DNA of 64,000 nt from Cryptomeria japonica (lineage: Eukaryota; Streptophyta; Pinopsida; Cupressales; Cupressaceae): positions 334,039,427 to 334,103,426 of the forward strand of contig NC_081414.1 of the NCBI RefSeq assembly GCF_030272615.1, written 5' to 3'. This document shows positions 11,601 through 23,314 of the stretch, in pieces (position 1 is the first letter of the stretch; every line of letters begins with the position of its first letter). The position numbers and the translations under genes were made by a program. A model generated the notes under the pieces. It made no database searches. It saw nothing but the letters and a program-made list of their open reading frames with translations, and was not told the DNA's origin.

Positions 11601-11844
11601 GGACATGTCCTTAGGCGGTTGTAATGTCCGCCTTCTTGGAACCCATCATGGTTCCAAGCCTTACCAGGAAATCGATGGATAATTCGATTCCTGTCTTGGA
11701 TGTAACATCTTACATCCAAGCCTACCAGGGATGATCATCATATATGATCAATTCCTTGCCTTGGATGATACATCTTATCATCCAAGTCTACCAGAGTGGA
11801 CCGGCCAGATCCGTCTCTTCTTGGGTGAGCTTTTGACACCCAAG
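11601..11844. other. Array of alternating stem-loops in the element I leader
   Basis: Consecutive inverted repeats: 11635-11658 (9-bp stem, 6-nt loop), 11665-11693 (10 bp with one bulged A), 11695-11720 (11 bp, loop CATC), 11726-11758 (TGATCA core, weaker), 11760-11786 (11 bp, loop CATCT), 11820-11844 (8 bp, 9-nt loop). A 6-bp pair brackets 11613-11633. The 1st, 3rd, 5th and last stems all open with CTTGG and close with CCAAG, but their inner stem bases differ while pairing is kept. The stems between them start after a conserved C/T-CTACCAG spacer or a close variant. Confidence 0.85.
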
Positions 11845-12230
11845 TCTTTAACATATATGCATATGAATACTCACTATATACTACCTACCAAGGATTATCA
11901 TAATCCCTGAATTAGGCTAAGGAAATTTCCTCCCAATAGCCTCCATCACATAGCCAAATTATTGTTATTCATATAACATTTTATATTTCATTATCATTTT
12001 TTTATCTATAATTTATGCCTGCATCTACATATTCCTTAATTACTATTATTGATCCTATATCCATACAAATATCATGCATACATACATATATCTATTGCTA
12101 CATATACATGAGACAATATTATTATAAAACTATCACTCTGTCAAAGAGACAGATCCATTATAAACATATATGTGTGTGTGTGGCACACACGTCCACACAG
12201 ATATATATTCTTGTGGCATAAAAACTAATC

Positions 12231-12243
12231 GCTCTGATACCCA
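12231..12243 (-). promoter_or_regulatory. Primer-binding site of element I (degenerate)
   Basis: Minus strand TGGGTATCAGAGC lies next to the LTR end. It is the iMet complement with one extra G. Confidence 0.75.
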
Positions 12244-12244
12244 T

Positions 12245-13983
12245 TGTAATGTCCCCTACTAGGGTTTGGTCTATTTAAACCATAAATAATCCCTCTCAAC
12301 ATGCTTATGACATAGACTAAATTGATTAGGAGACAAACTATCTTAACATAAATCCAATAAGCTTATTTCTGATATTAACTTAAGGATTCTATTTGATTAA
12401 TATTTGTTATTAATGTACATAGAGCTTTATATATATTTATATACGTTATTTATTTTCAGGTATTATCAGTATATATTACTGCAGATGTAGTTCTTATCAA
12501 ACATTATAATAATTATAATTTTATTTTTTATTATTATTATAATCTAAATTTATATCACTATCGGGCTTCATATATTAAACATACATATTAAGCACATCCC
12601 ATGCATACCACCAAGAACACAGATGTTACTGCCTGTAACTCGATAACAGTTCTGTTCTAGTCTGATCAATGGTCCATTATCTTTTTTTTCTTCCCTATCT
12701 TTCTTTTCTTGAATTATTCACACAGCATTATTCATACTCATATTCCCCCTCTCCTTCAAACTGAATTTACAATAATAATATATATGTCATATCTTAACTC
12801 CAAACAAAAAACACAACCATGTTACTGCCTGTAACTCGATAACAGTTCTGTTCTAGTCTGATCAATGGTCCATTATCTTTTTTTTCTTCCCTATCTTTCT
12901 TTTCTTGAATTATTCACACAGCATTATTCATACTCATATTCCCCCTCTCCTTCAAACTGAATTTACAATAATAATATATATGTCATATCTTAACTCCAAA
13001 CAAAAAACACAACCATTCACTAAACCCCTACGTGAATGGTCACGTATTCTTAGATACTGATTAGTAAATATTAGTAACAAATGCCATTACAACTTTCTTA
13101 ATTCAAATCGGTGCCTTCTTATTTAATGGAAATAATAGTAACCCGAACTTTTACAAAGTAAGTCTTTGATTTCATTATTATCAATGTTATCGAAACTTCT
13201 TTATAGCAATCTTTAATTACTAACCCCCTCCTTATCTTCCGTTGAAAATAGTCAATGCATTCCTTGGCCACGTCAATGATTCTTAGTGAGTCGGTTGTGT
13301 AAGACATATATGCACCGTTTCGTATGGCTGCTCTTAATCGGTGTTTAACTAAACCGATTTATTTTGTCAAGGAATCATATTTCTTTTAATATATTCGATT
13401 CATTTGCAAATATATTACTATTAATAATATCAATATTAATAATAGTAATTTGCTAGAATGACACTGATAAATAATCTTCATATTTGCTGTCATAGTGTTC
13501 ATTATTCTGTTATAATGGATATGTTCATCAATCTACATGGATCCACTTGACATCAATGACAATATTTCCATCATGTCCTTCAATATATTTCATGTTGGTT
13601 CTTCTTTTAGAGTATTATTGCTGTTCACTGGTTCATAAGCCCTGCCTTTTCAAAGCGTAAGTTCTACCTTTAGAATGTGTATCCATCTAAATCACTAACT
13701 TTTAGTCTTTGTTTAATTTATCTTTGACTAAGATTACTGCCTTTGCACTTCCTTGACTGTTGTATTGTCATCTTTATTCAATATATAAATTGTGTTTACA
13801 ATTAAGAATATGTAGATTAGGTTTAATATATAAATTCTGTTTATAATATTAATATATATTAATTAAATAATAATATTTAATAAATAAATTTCAAATAATC
13901 ATTCGTTGTTAATTATTATATTAAATAATAATAATAATTACTTCATTTAAGATATATATAACAATCAAGGAGGGGACATGACA
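12245..13983 (-). repeat. 5' LTR of element I
   Basis: 1,739 bp from TGTAATGTCCCC to GGGGACATGACA. The terminal ~11 bases form an imperfect inverted repeat. It includes an exact 196-bp internal duplication and very AT-rich stretches (13780-13960). Confidence 0.75.
12623..13015. repeat. 196-bp tandem duplication, copies identical by eye
   Basis: Units begin ATGTTACTGCCTG at 12623 and at 12819 and run to …ACACAACC. I found no mismatch, including in the homopolymer T-run. Without it the LTR would be about 1.54 kb. Confidence 0.92.
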
Positions 13984-14290
13984 GAGTCACTAGGAAGAGG
14001 GCTCTAGATGCTACAAGGGAAGAGGCAGAAGCAGTTTGAGGAGGCTCTAAGATGCTCGAAGGAGAGGCTCTGAGGTGCTCCGTTGTGGTGGAGGAGGTAT
14101 CTGCCCTCCTCCAATGAGGTTTGGTGTCCCCTGCTATGTGATGCTCTCCTTATACATTATGTTTCTTTCCTCATTTCTACTAGTTGTGTTTAATTCAAAC
14201 TTGTTTCCGCTCCTTTCTTTGTTTTTTTAAATGTCTAGTGCATTTATTGTGGCCCAAGTGGAAGGACCTAACAGTGCATAGAATTAATTG

Positions 14291-16018
14291 ATGGAGGGGG
14301 GTGCCAGTGCACCCAATGAGCCTCCCGATGACCCAGAAGAGTCATCTGAAATTAAGACCAAAGGTAGGTCATTTTGAGACATAGTCGAGGAAGGCAATAT
14401 CATTTGTTCTCGCTTCATGAAATTTGTTCCCCAAGAAGATGAAGGCGTCACTAGGAAAGGACAGGGCTACAGATGAGAAGATATGTGTCCTCCTCCCAGC
14501 CTTAGAAAATTCTTCATTTCTCCTATCCTGAAATGGTTGCTACATTGGGTAAGGAAGAAAATAGATTGAAGAATGTAGCCATATTTCTTGCTACACTTGA
14601 TCATAATAGGGTTCTATAAAGAAGATTCTTAGAAGACTTGTTGAATAATGTATGGCTTAAAAAACTAGGGTTACAAATTTCATTTTGTAGAATGGTGCAA
14701 AAGGGTTTAATTTTGCTGATCTTTAAAGACCATAGTATGCAAGAAAAAGCTATTGGCAAACAATTTTGGAATATTGGTAATTGTATGTTTTGTGCCCTAA
14801 ACTGGACACCAAAAGCACTAAATGAGGAGGTTCTCGCTCGTTCCTACCCTAGATGGGTAACAGTCAAAAATGTTCCTCCCCTCTTGTGGGAATTCTTGCC
14901 ACAAATGATTTCCCCAATTGGAAAAGTTATAAGGAGGGCACTTAAGAAGAAACTGTCTGATTATTATGAACAGACCCGCAAACCCTAGAACCAAACACAA
15001 TTCAATCGATAGTCCTAAAAATGTTGTAGAAAAAGAAGTAATCACTAATGGTGACGTTGGTCCTAAACCTAGACAGGAAGTCCATATAGACAAAATTGAT
15101 CCTCGTAGATTGCCTGATGGAATCTCTAATCTGCTAGCAATGAAGTTGTTTCTAAATCCCCCAATAGACTCCCTTTAACTGTTCAAAATTGTCTAGCCTC
15201 GATCATCCCTAAGTTTGAAAGTTGTCCTTCTATTGAGAGCTTGCCTGTTAACCCTATTAGTGGCCAGGCCCCTCGTTGTCCTTCAGTAGAAGTGCTTAAT
15301 GTCAATTCTATCACTAACTCTTTGTCAGTTCCTGCTGTTCTGTTAGATGATGTCGTTATCCATAGTAAGATTGGCAATAGCCCAAGTGATAGCAATAGTG
15401 TGCTAGTTAAAAAAATTGAAATTGGTAACAGTGAGGTTGACTTAACTGAGCCATCCACCAGTGCTCCCCTAACTATTAACAAGAATGGACACAATCTAGT
15501 TATAGATAAAAAATGGATACTAAAAATGGGGTTACCCAAGCTTCAGATCTGGGAGGTAGTACTTCAGCTCCTATAAAATACCCCAAAAGGAAAAGGACAA
15601 TAGCCTTTTTGATATGCCTACTACTGCCCTTGGACATAAAAAAAATGCCCAAGACTTGGTACTAGACAGGATTAAATAGTCTATTGCCTAGAACAATAAT
15701 AAACTCAAGGAAAATTACAAGGAAATGGAAACACATAAAAGTGACACAAAGCCCTTATTTGAAGAAGGAACCCAAAATAAAAGTGAAACTGAAAATGTGG
15801 TAAGTGAACCAGCCAAGAATAATGTAGCTATTTCTCAGCTCTGCAACAGGGGTGTATCCTCCAAGGTTAGGAATATTGTTCATGTCTTTGAAGCTGAAGA
15901 TTCAGGTCTTAGAAATTTGCACACATCCAATAGCCTGCCAATAACTAATATTAACAGAATTGATCTTTCCAAAGTGAACAGCATCAATTTGAACCCTGTG
16001 CCTAATACCAAGCATTGA
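14291..16018 (+). pseudogene. LINE ORF1 (DUF4283-like, gag-like RNA-binding protein)
   Basis: The ATG at 14291 opens MEGGASAPNEPP, soon followed by stops and frameshifts. The best-conserved part is 14638-14988: FCRMVQKGLILLIF, NWTPKALNEEVLARSYPRWV and PLLWEFLPQMISPIGK. This is the pattern of plant LINE ORF1 proteins, where a DUF4283 fold precedes a zinc knuckle. The expected C-terminal Cys-rich knuckle is not visible. The downstream segments 15241-15576 and 15725-16018 are Ser/Asn/Lys-rich, low-complexity tails in shifting frames. ORF1 proteins coat LINE RNA; this copy is dead. Confidence 0.72.
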
Positions 16019-16386
16019 CAAAATGATGCCCATGTCTTGATAGTAGACAAGGGCCTACAATTGGCTGCTATTGTTAATGACAATAAGAGATGGGATAATA
16101 ATGAGAATACTGCCATAATTGAACAGGCTTGCAATCCCAGTGTGCTCTACATGCCTGACAACAACCTAATCCAAAAAATTGGAATCGGTGAAGCACATTG
16201 CTCATTTAACTGCATTACAGCAGCATGTTACTTCAAATGTCTATATATCCAGCAATTTACTTACACTTATATGAATACAAGGGCCAGAAATGTAATTCTA
16301 TATAGGAAAGGACTAAAATATTTTAAATGAAACGAAGAAGAGAACACCTTAAATCGGGCAGAGATATATGTGGGTACAAAGCTTAC

Positions 16387-16692
16387 CGTAGTAATCTTGT
16401 GTTGTGAATAGGCATTGATATAGACCACCTTGAACCCAGCTTTAAATTGACGTTGTTCTTCTAAACCCCACAAACATAAATATTTCCCTAGATTTGTGCC
16501 ATGTTTCTCTATACACAAGTATTCCCCTTCATTAATTCCGTTATCATGCCAACGCAAGTATTTAGTTGGATTGGATAACTTCGCCTGATGAAACGTTTGC
16601 TCTGAAAACAGACCTCCTAGTATGGTTGGAGAACTGCGCGATATATCTTGCTTGTTCGGAGCCATGTCAAAACAACAGCGAGCAAATCTCAT
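16387..16692 (-). pseudogene. Exon-like ORF of unknown gene inside the LINE
   Basis: Minus-strand open reading from ATG at 16692 (or, more likely by context, ATG at 16665, MAPNKQDISRSS…) to a good 5' splice site ACG|GTAAGC at 16386. That gives about 93-102 codons ending in phase 0. The protein is mixed in composition with motifs such as KYLRWHDN, EGEYLCIEKHG and GFKVVYINAY, not the low complexity of nearby LINE tails. I do not recognise the family. To its right, in promoter position, is a duplicated segment whose two copies each carry TGACGTGA-like sites. It sits where LINE ORF2 should have its endonuclease. No second exon is found. Confidence 0.4.
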
Positions 16693-16738
16693 CCCACTCC
16701 ATTGATTCTCAATAATTCATTCGAAATTCGGAGCGCTG

Positions 16739-17004
16739 CACTCACGTCATTTCATCTAAATTCAAAGACAAAACAAAACACTACCTATATCAAAGATGCC
16801 CCATGTCAATTATCCATTTCCTTGGAGATTTATAAATTTTAAGGGAAGATAATCCATGTCAATTATTGATTTCGGCTACTGCAGTCACGTCATTTAATCT
16901 TAATTCAATTACAAAACACTATATCAAAGATGCCCCATGTAAATTATCCATTTCCTTGGGAGGTTATAAATTTTAAGGGAAGATAATCCTTGTCAATTAT
17001 TGTT
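16739..17004. repeat. 143-bp imperfect tandem duplication
   Basis: Copies begin CACTCACGTCATTT at 16739 and CAGTCACGTCATTT at 16882. They share the segment ATCAAAGATGCCCCATGT and a TTTTAAGGGAAGATAATCC block, with small indels. It lies directly upstream of the minus-strand exon-like ORF. Confidence 0.85.
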
Positions 17005-17159
17005 TTTGTTTTTTTTTTTTAAAGAGCATCAAAATTTCATTATGGAAAAGTGTCAAATAATGATATAGTATTTTTTTGGTACTATTGTGACAATAGTAAA
17101 CAAGTAAATTTTAGGATTAAAAAAAATGAGTCTTATTGATATTTGAATGGTTTGCATTC

Positions 17160-20100
17160 AAAATTTGTTGAAAGAGTTATGGCAAAATAGCAAGGTTGGT
17201 AGAGGAAGGATAGAAAGGAAAAGATAAGTTTGGAATGGAGAGATGCAAGAAGGAAAATGTTCTTTATCGACAAGGCATGCCTGGGAGAAGAAATGTCTTT
17301 ATTAAGTGAAAGTGTCATTACCAATGGAATGACAAATGATGAATACTTGAAGGAGAAATAACTTATGGTGGACTATAGTGAGATCTTAGCTGGACAAGAA
17401 TGTTACTACTGATCGAAGTCACAGGAGGTATGACTTAAAATAAAGGTGATTTGAATACATTTTTTTTTGCAATACTACTAAAATGCACAAGAGTTGGAAT
17501 AGCATCAAACAAATACAGTGTATGGACAGTTGATTATTATCTAAACTAGAGGAAATTCAAAATTAAGGTGCAAATTTTTTTAAAGGCATGCTCGGGGGTG
17601 TGAACGCTATCAACCCTATCTTTCATGGCTTCAAGGAGCATATCCCACATTTGGTGACACAAGAAGATAATGAATTTCTCATTGCACCAACCACTCTGGA
17701 AAAGGCCAAAATAGCTACTTTCTAAATGCACTTGGACAAGGCACCTGGGTTGGATGGCTTTCCTACTTTGGTTTTTAAGAATTGTTCAAACTTCATGAGC
17801 AATGACATCTAGCATGTGGTGGGGTCTCAAAAAAAAGGGAGAATTCTGAAAGATTTAAATAATACAAATATAGAATTAATTCCAAAGAAACAAGATTGCA
17901 CTACTTTTAACATTTCTAGCCCATCTCCTTATGTGAGACCATCTATAAAATAATATCTCAAACCATGGTCAATATACTAAAGTAAATTTTACCATGACTG
18001 ATATCACCAGAACATACAATTTTTGTCCCAAATAAGAACAATGTTGATGGTGTTACCATTGCCCATGAGGTCTTGCACTCAATAAAAAATACAACCTGAA
18101 AGGAATGTTGATTAAACTTAACATAAGAAAGGCATATGATAGAGTGAGATGGAGGTTCCTAATGAAACTTTTATAAAGATATGCTTTTTTAGATAAATGG
18201 AACCAATGGATTTTTGGTTGCATATCTTCAACCAGGTACTCTGTTTTAATTAATGATGCACCTTGTGGTTTTTTAATATGGGGCTTGTGGGTTGTGCCAA
18301 AGGGATCATCTCTCCATGTTTCTCTTTGTATTAATGATAGATTCATTGGGCTAGAGATTTCAGTCAAAATTTTGAATTAGGAAATGAAGAGGATTCAATG
18401 CCATAAATGATCTTCCAACATTCTCACATCAACTCTTCACTAATGATGTAAGGAAGTTATGCTAGCCAAAAAAATTCTTACACTAATCTTGAGAGGAGGG
18501 TAATGCAAAAAATTTATAGATTTTTACAACTGTTACATAAATTTAACATAAATAAACATAAAGAGCATGCATACCACAACATAGCGATTTATTTGGGGAA
18601 AAAAAATTGAGGTAAGAACCAAAAATTACAAAAGCCACCCAATATATTATTCAAAAATCAACAACAGATTACAATATACTTGTAGAGCAACCTTCTCATA
18701 GGAGTATCATCAATGGAGATCCAAAGGCGACTCAATAGCTATCAGACTCTCATAATACACCATAATACATAATCGTAATATAATGCCCTCATAATATAGG
18801 GTTGTCTTCTAGGAAAAACAAAACACAAAATATCTATCACTACATCTATGACCTAATTATTAACAATCAAGATTTACAATGATAAATTATATATAAAATG
18901 TGGCTTTATCAACTATCAAGCACTCTAGATGCACTTTCACAACATATAGAATGCGCCAATAGGAAAAATCCAACACTCAGAATGCACTTGAACTAGAAAA
19001 ACACAAGTGTCTATCTAGCCATCTAAATGCACTACTACCTTTTACTATTGTAAAGTTGAGACACCATTTTCCTAAAGGTGACACCTTAATTTTTGGCTTC
19101 CCATCAATGAAAGAAGCAACTAAATGCGTACTAGATGACTATTCATACACATCACAATAGTTTATTAATAGGGATAAATCAAAGATATAATTTTTCAATA
19201 CAGACAATGTAAGTCAACGGAGGATCACTAATATACTAGGCTTTACCATAGATAAAATTTCATCCACATACAAGGGAGTTCCTCTATTTAATAGGGCCAC
19301 AAGGGATGTTTTATGGACTAAGATGACAAATAAATGTGAAAAGAAAATGAAACAATAGAAAGGGAGATGATTATCCTTCGCTAGAAGGTTGATGATACTA
19401 AAATTGGTAATCTTTGCTATCCCAGTTTGCATGATGTTCTATGTGAAGATTACCAAAGGAATGAATCACAAATCAACTACACAACAAAGGAAATGCATGG
19501 GATGATGTCAAAGAATCTAAAGAATTTGGTGGCATAGGAATCAGAGATGTGCAACTGCAAAATACTTTTCTCGGTGTCAAGCTTATTTGGAGACTATATC
19601 ACAATCCTAACGTAATGTGGCCAACAAATTTGCAAATTAAATACTTAGAAAATAATCTCCCAAGTTAGATATTAACTCTTTCAATATTATGCCTCACAAC
19701 TTGACCATTTGTAATTTCATGTCAAGATGGAGGAACCTTATAACTGATCACCTTTCTTAGAGAGTCTAAGATGGGATCAAAATACCATTTTGGAGGGATT
19801 TGTGGAATGGGTACCAAACACTCGCTTATGTTTCTATGTTAGATGGATTGAGTCATATTACATAAGCAATCTATGGTGACAAAGTTAAAGATCATATGAT
19901 CATATGCAAAAAATAGGGTTCTTGATCATTTAAATGGAAGAGCTTTGATATGTTGCCAGAGGTCCTACCAAGATTACTAATATAGGAACTAAATAAGTGA
20001 CACTTGATGATTTTCAAAGGGGAAAATAATATTATTTGGTGCACATACAAAACAAGTGAGTACACAATGAGACTTGGGGAGCTTGGTGTAATGAGGGATC

Positions 20101-20480
20101 AAGAAGCATGTTCATGTCTTATGGAGCTTTGCTAGGACAAAAAAAAATTGCTTTAAGTTGGTGCCTTTTCTTGGACAAATTTACACAATAAAATACTTAC
20201 AGGTGACGAACTTATGAGACTCAATTTCTCTAGTCCTTTTTTATGCCCAATGTGTTGTAAGCATGAAGAAACAATTGATCACCTATTTGTCAATTGTGAG
20301 GTCATCCAATCATGTCAGTCAAAGTTTAAAAATATGCTTGGGTGACAAGGCTCCTTTCCCATAGTCTACATGACATGTTATCTTGGCCATTAATGTGTCA
20401 TGGATCCTTGTCGGTTGGAGTTTATTTGGCTGCTCCCACAATGATATTATGGTAGATTTGGAGGGAAAGGAATGCAATAA
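17160..20480 (+). pseudogene. LINE ORF2 reverse transcriptase region, decayed
   Basis: Recognisable L1-type RT blocks in shifting frames: a GDLNT-x-FF segment near 17450; the KAPGLDGF block around 17738; NIELIPKK near 17868; GMLIKLNIRKAYDRVRW at about 18105-18155; and the active-site block at 18436-18447, which reads FTND where F/YADD is expected, so one catalytic Asp is lost. A zinc finger of the RT-associated type (C-P-M-C-C … ETIDHLFVNC) is at 20221-20300. The apurinic-type endonuclease that should precede RT is absent. About 1 kb in the middle (18.5-19.2 kb) is too decayed to assign. Confidence 0.78.
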
Positions 20481-20639
20481 TCTTCAAGGAAGTTGTAATT
20501 GATGTTGTCTCTCTACTAAAAAGGATTGAAATTGGGATTAGTGAACCTCATAATACGAAAGTTGCCAATAGAAGATACAATTTTTTCTCTTCATGAGATG
20601 AACAAATTACAAAAAAGTGGAATCACCTTGTTATGGCCA

Positions 20640-21184
20640 AAGGGGACTATGTTAGGTCAAAGAAGGATAAAATCAAGGCTAGATGGGTTTGTGCCCCTTC
20701 TAGTAGACTGAAAATGAACTTTGACACTACCTCCAAAGAAAATCCTGGGATTTTCAATGCTAGTTATATTATCCATGATTATCGTAGGGAACTTGTAATG
20801 GCTGGTTTGATCAAACTTCCTCAAGGCACCAATAATGATGCCAAATTATTAGCCTTAAGTGAGGGCCTCAACATGTGTAGGGAGCTTAAATTAAATCACG
20901 TTGATATTGAAGGAGATTCAATGATTATTATAAATGTGGTTGTCTCTGGCATAGCTCCTAGCTAGAAACTAAAAATCTAGATAGATGAAATGCATGGTTT
21001 GCTTATGAGAATACAAGATTATTTTCTAACATATGTGTTTAGGGAGGAAAATACCACTATTGACACATTTTTAAAATGGGCTATCAATCAAGATGTCACT
21101 ACTATGACATCAAATGACTATATGATATGGGGACCACTTGACAATATTTTAAAAATGGATTCTAAGGACCACTTTGGGGATTGA
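20640..21184 (+). pseudogene. LINE C-terminal RNase H-like domain
   Basis: Open from about 20633 to 20965, then after two stops from 20990 to 21184. Motifs: NFDTTS (first acidic residue), IEGDSMIII (later Asp) and YVFREENTTID. The second acidic position, normally AE in NNxAE, reads AK (DAKLLALSEGL), so the site is probably inactive. RNase H at the C-terminus is known from several plant LINE lineages and would remove template RNA. Confidence 0.72.
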
Positions 21185-22076
21185 TTGCAACCAAATCAAT
21201 TGCTAAATGAATTGTATGGATACTTTGCTAGAATGAAAAGACATAAAATTGACGTTGCCCATGTTGATCATTGTAGAATGACTAATCGTTAGGGTCTTGC
21301 ATTGGATTGTGGAATCTCGAGGACAACTTTTGCATATACCAATACTAGTGAACCATCTTTAAATCTCAAAGCAAGACTCATTCTACAAGCAACCAAGTTT
21401 CTCGTGTACTATATTTCAGAACGTTGGATGTTTTAGGCATTGTTGCGGTTTATGGCAAGTTCTTTGGTTCATACTATAATCAAGGAAGATGACTTTATTT
21501 TAGTCCCAGACTACAAATGTGACTATAATCAAAGATTCGTGGAAGACCAATTGAGAGAGGATTTCACAATCAAAGGGGATGTTGAAGAGGGTGTGATAAG
21601 AAAAATCATTAGAGAAAGGTATCTAACTAGAGCACACATTCACAACTCTGAACTATTACAACATTTTATATATAATGTGTCTCGAACCTCTCGTGACTTT
21701 AGAAGAACAAAACATGTCATTCATGACCTATTCAATCCTAGTTTATGCACATTTGCTATCAATGCCCTTTGAAATCTATCAAAATGGCCTAAGAAAGGTT
21801 TGATCGGGGATGACATCTGTCTAGAGGCTTGAAGGATGACAAGAAAAATTCTCATATCATAACAGTAATGCATGAAGGTTTGGAAATCAACATAATGGAT
21901 ACAAATTTGTACCTTGTAAGATCCCATAAAAATGTTCTATCCCCTACATAGATCGAACGATTATAGGAGGTCATAGAGGCCAACACATGTTGTTTTTCAT
22001 TCTCTAGCTTAAATTTGTAATCTTTTTATTATCAATGAAAGGGAGCTACCCCCTTTGATGGCAGTTTGCTAAAACA
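21185..22076 (+). other. LINE 3' region
   Basis: No protein signature. An open stretch at 21440-21772 (110 codons) lacks homology that I recognise. The likely 3' end is a T-rich passage followed by AAACATAAAAAG around 22030-22085. No clean poly-A tail remains. Confidence 0.45.
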
Positions 22077-22084
22077 TAAAAAGC

Positions 22085-22710
22085 ATTGTGAATGAATCTC
22101 TTGTTGATGTACAAAAGAGTAATTTTCTTCAAAGTTGACTACTAATAAAACTATTATAGGTGGCAATGCATCTCTTAACAACTGAAACCGTTGTTCTTTT
22201 TGTATACGATAAAAATGGAATTATCAAATTATTATAAAACCAACAAAGATCCAACCACATAAAACCCTAGTTCAGCAATTAAGAATCCACCATACACCAA
22301 TGAAGAACCTAAAACATGTAAAACATCAACAAAATAGAAAAAGTATACCAATCACATGCTTAGTAGGGTTTGATCTCTATTGTTTCCTATCTCCATTGAT
22401 CTTGCTTGATGTGGTTGCTCACAGATTTTGTATTGTGCACAAGAGCTCAACAAAGAACGGATTGTGGTTGTGTAGATGCTTGATTGCTTAATTGCTATGA
22501 AAGTTGATTGCATAAGATTCTTAGGGTTATCAAAGGATGGATGAATCCTCCTAGATAGAAGACACCTTAGAAAATGGATGGATAGGATTAAGAGGTGAAA
22601 GGATAAATGGTTGGCTAGGATTAGAGGGTGGGTATAGAAAATAATAAAATATGAAGGGGGGTAGTTAAGGATAAAGAAAGAGATGAATGACAAGTGTCAT
22701 GGAGGGAAAA
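22085..22710. other. Unassigned stretch, possibly the outer part of the element D 3' LTR
   Basis: AT-rich DNA with no gene that I can support. Short ORFs on both strands (22300-22491, 22352-22693) overlap and have no signature. The left end of the LTR could not be fixed. Confidence 0.4.
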
Positions 22711-22924
22711 AGCTAATGAATTAATTAAATAAATAATATCTATTTAATTAATAGAAGAAGTGGGACCAAATAAATAAATATATTTATTTAATTTAGGGAA
22801 AGGATAATTTAAATAAATAAAAAATATTTATTTAAATGAGGAGAGGCTAGAAGTGGATTAATAAATTAATTTAAATAAATAAAATATTTATTTAATTAGG
22901 CTAGGACAATTTTAGGTGTCTACA
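22711..22924 (-). repeat. 3' LTR of element D (PPT-proximal part)
   Basis: On the minus strand the LTR starts TGTAGACACC at 22924, right after a polypurine tract. Only this end is certain. Confidence 0.6.
22720..22895. other. Four successive AT-only inverted repeats
   Basis: Stems: 22720-22731/22741-22752 (12 bp), 22771-22790 (perfect 20-bp palindrome), 22807-22819/22825-22837 (13 bp, 5-nt A loop), 22871-22881/22885-22895 (11 bp, 3-nt A loop). Purine-rich GA spacers separate them. All are variants of TTAAATAAATA paired with TATTTATTTAA. Confidence 0.85.
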
Positions 22925-22937
22925 TTTTTCCCCTATT
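22925..22937 (-). promoter_or_regulatory. Polypurine tract of element D
   Basis: Minus strand AATAGGGGAAAAA directly precedes TGTAGACACC. Confidence 0.7.
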
Positions 22938-23314
22938 TGAGATAATGCAGCTTGTCATGTTGGCTTAAAGAAAATAAGATAAACTGATACAAAGTTTTCC
23001 ATAGGATGGTAGTGGTATGCCCCCTCAAGAGATTGGATAAAAAATTGTCGAAAAATCACAGACAATCTCTCAAAAAGAAAGAAAGGCTAGAAGGGATAAG
23101 GAAAAGGCAATAGGGTCAAGTGGATGAAAACTGGAGTCAAAAAGGATCAACGGGTAGGAAAAAGGCACTGGGAGGTGAGCACAACCAATTAGGGTTTCAC
23201 AACCTATATGTAGAGGTCAAGGGGGAAAAATACTCATTTGCATCCACTACCCTTGAGAGTTCAGAGTAGAGAGCACTCAAAGAGTTTAGGAGAGAAATTA
23301 GTAGTCAAGAGATC

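Larger units (their letters stand above)
11442..13983 (-). mobile_element. Truncated LTR element I with hairpin-array leader
   Basis: Flanked by GAGTC at 11437-11441 and 13984-13988. The right part (12245-13983) is a full 5' LTR on the minus strand, with a degenerate iMet primer site at 12231-12243. Then comes about 770 bp of leader, ending at a sequence that repeats only the first ~17 bp of the LTR (TGTAATGTCCCTACTAG at 11442). The simplest reading is that an internal deletion removed gag, pol and nearly all of the 3' LTR. No coding capacity is left. Confidence 0.7.
13989..22076 (+). mobile_element. Degraded L1-type LINE
   Basis: Order on the plus strand: GA-rich 5' region, ORF1 with a DUF4283-like domain, an interruption at about 16.19-17.13 kb, the RT part of ORF2, an RT-associated zinc finger, a C-terminal RNase H domain, and a 3' UTR ending around 22.03-22.08 kb with a passage like plant LINE tails (TTTTTATTATCAATGAAAGGG…). 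The 5' start is uncertain and could lie before element I at 11436. No target duplication was found. Every ORF is broken by stops and frameshifts. Confidence 0.75.
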
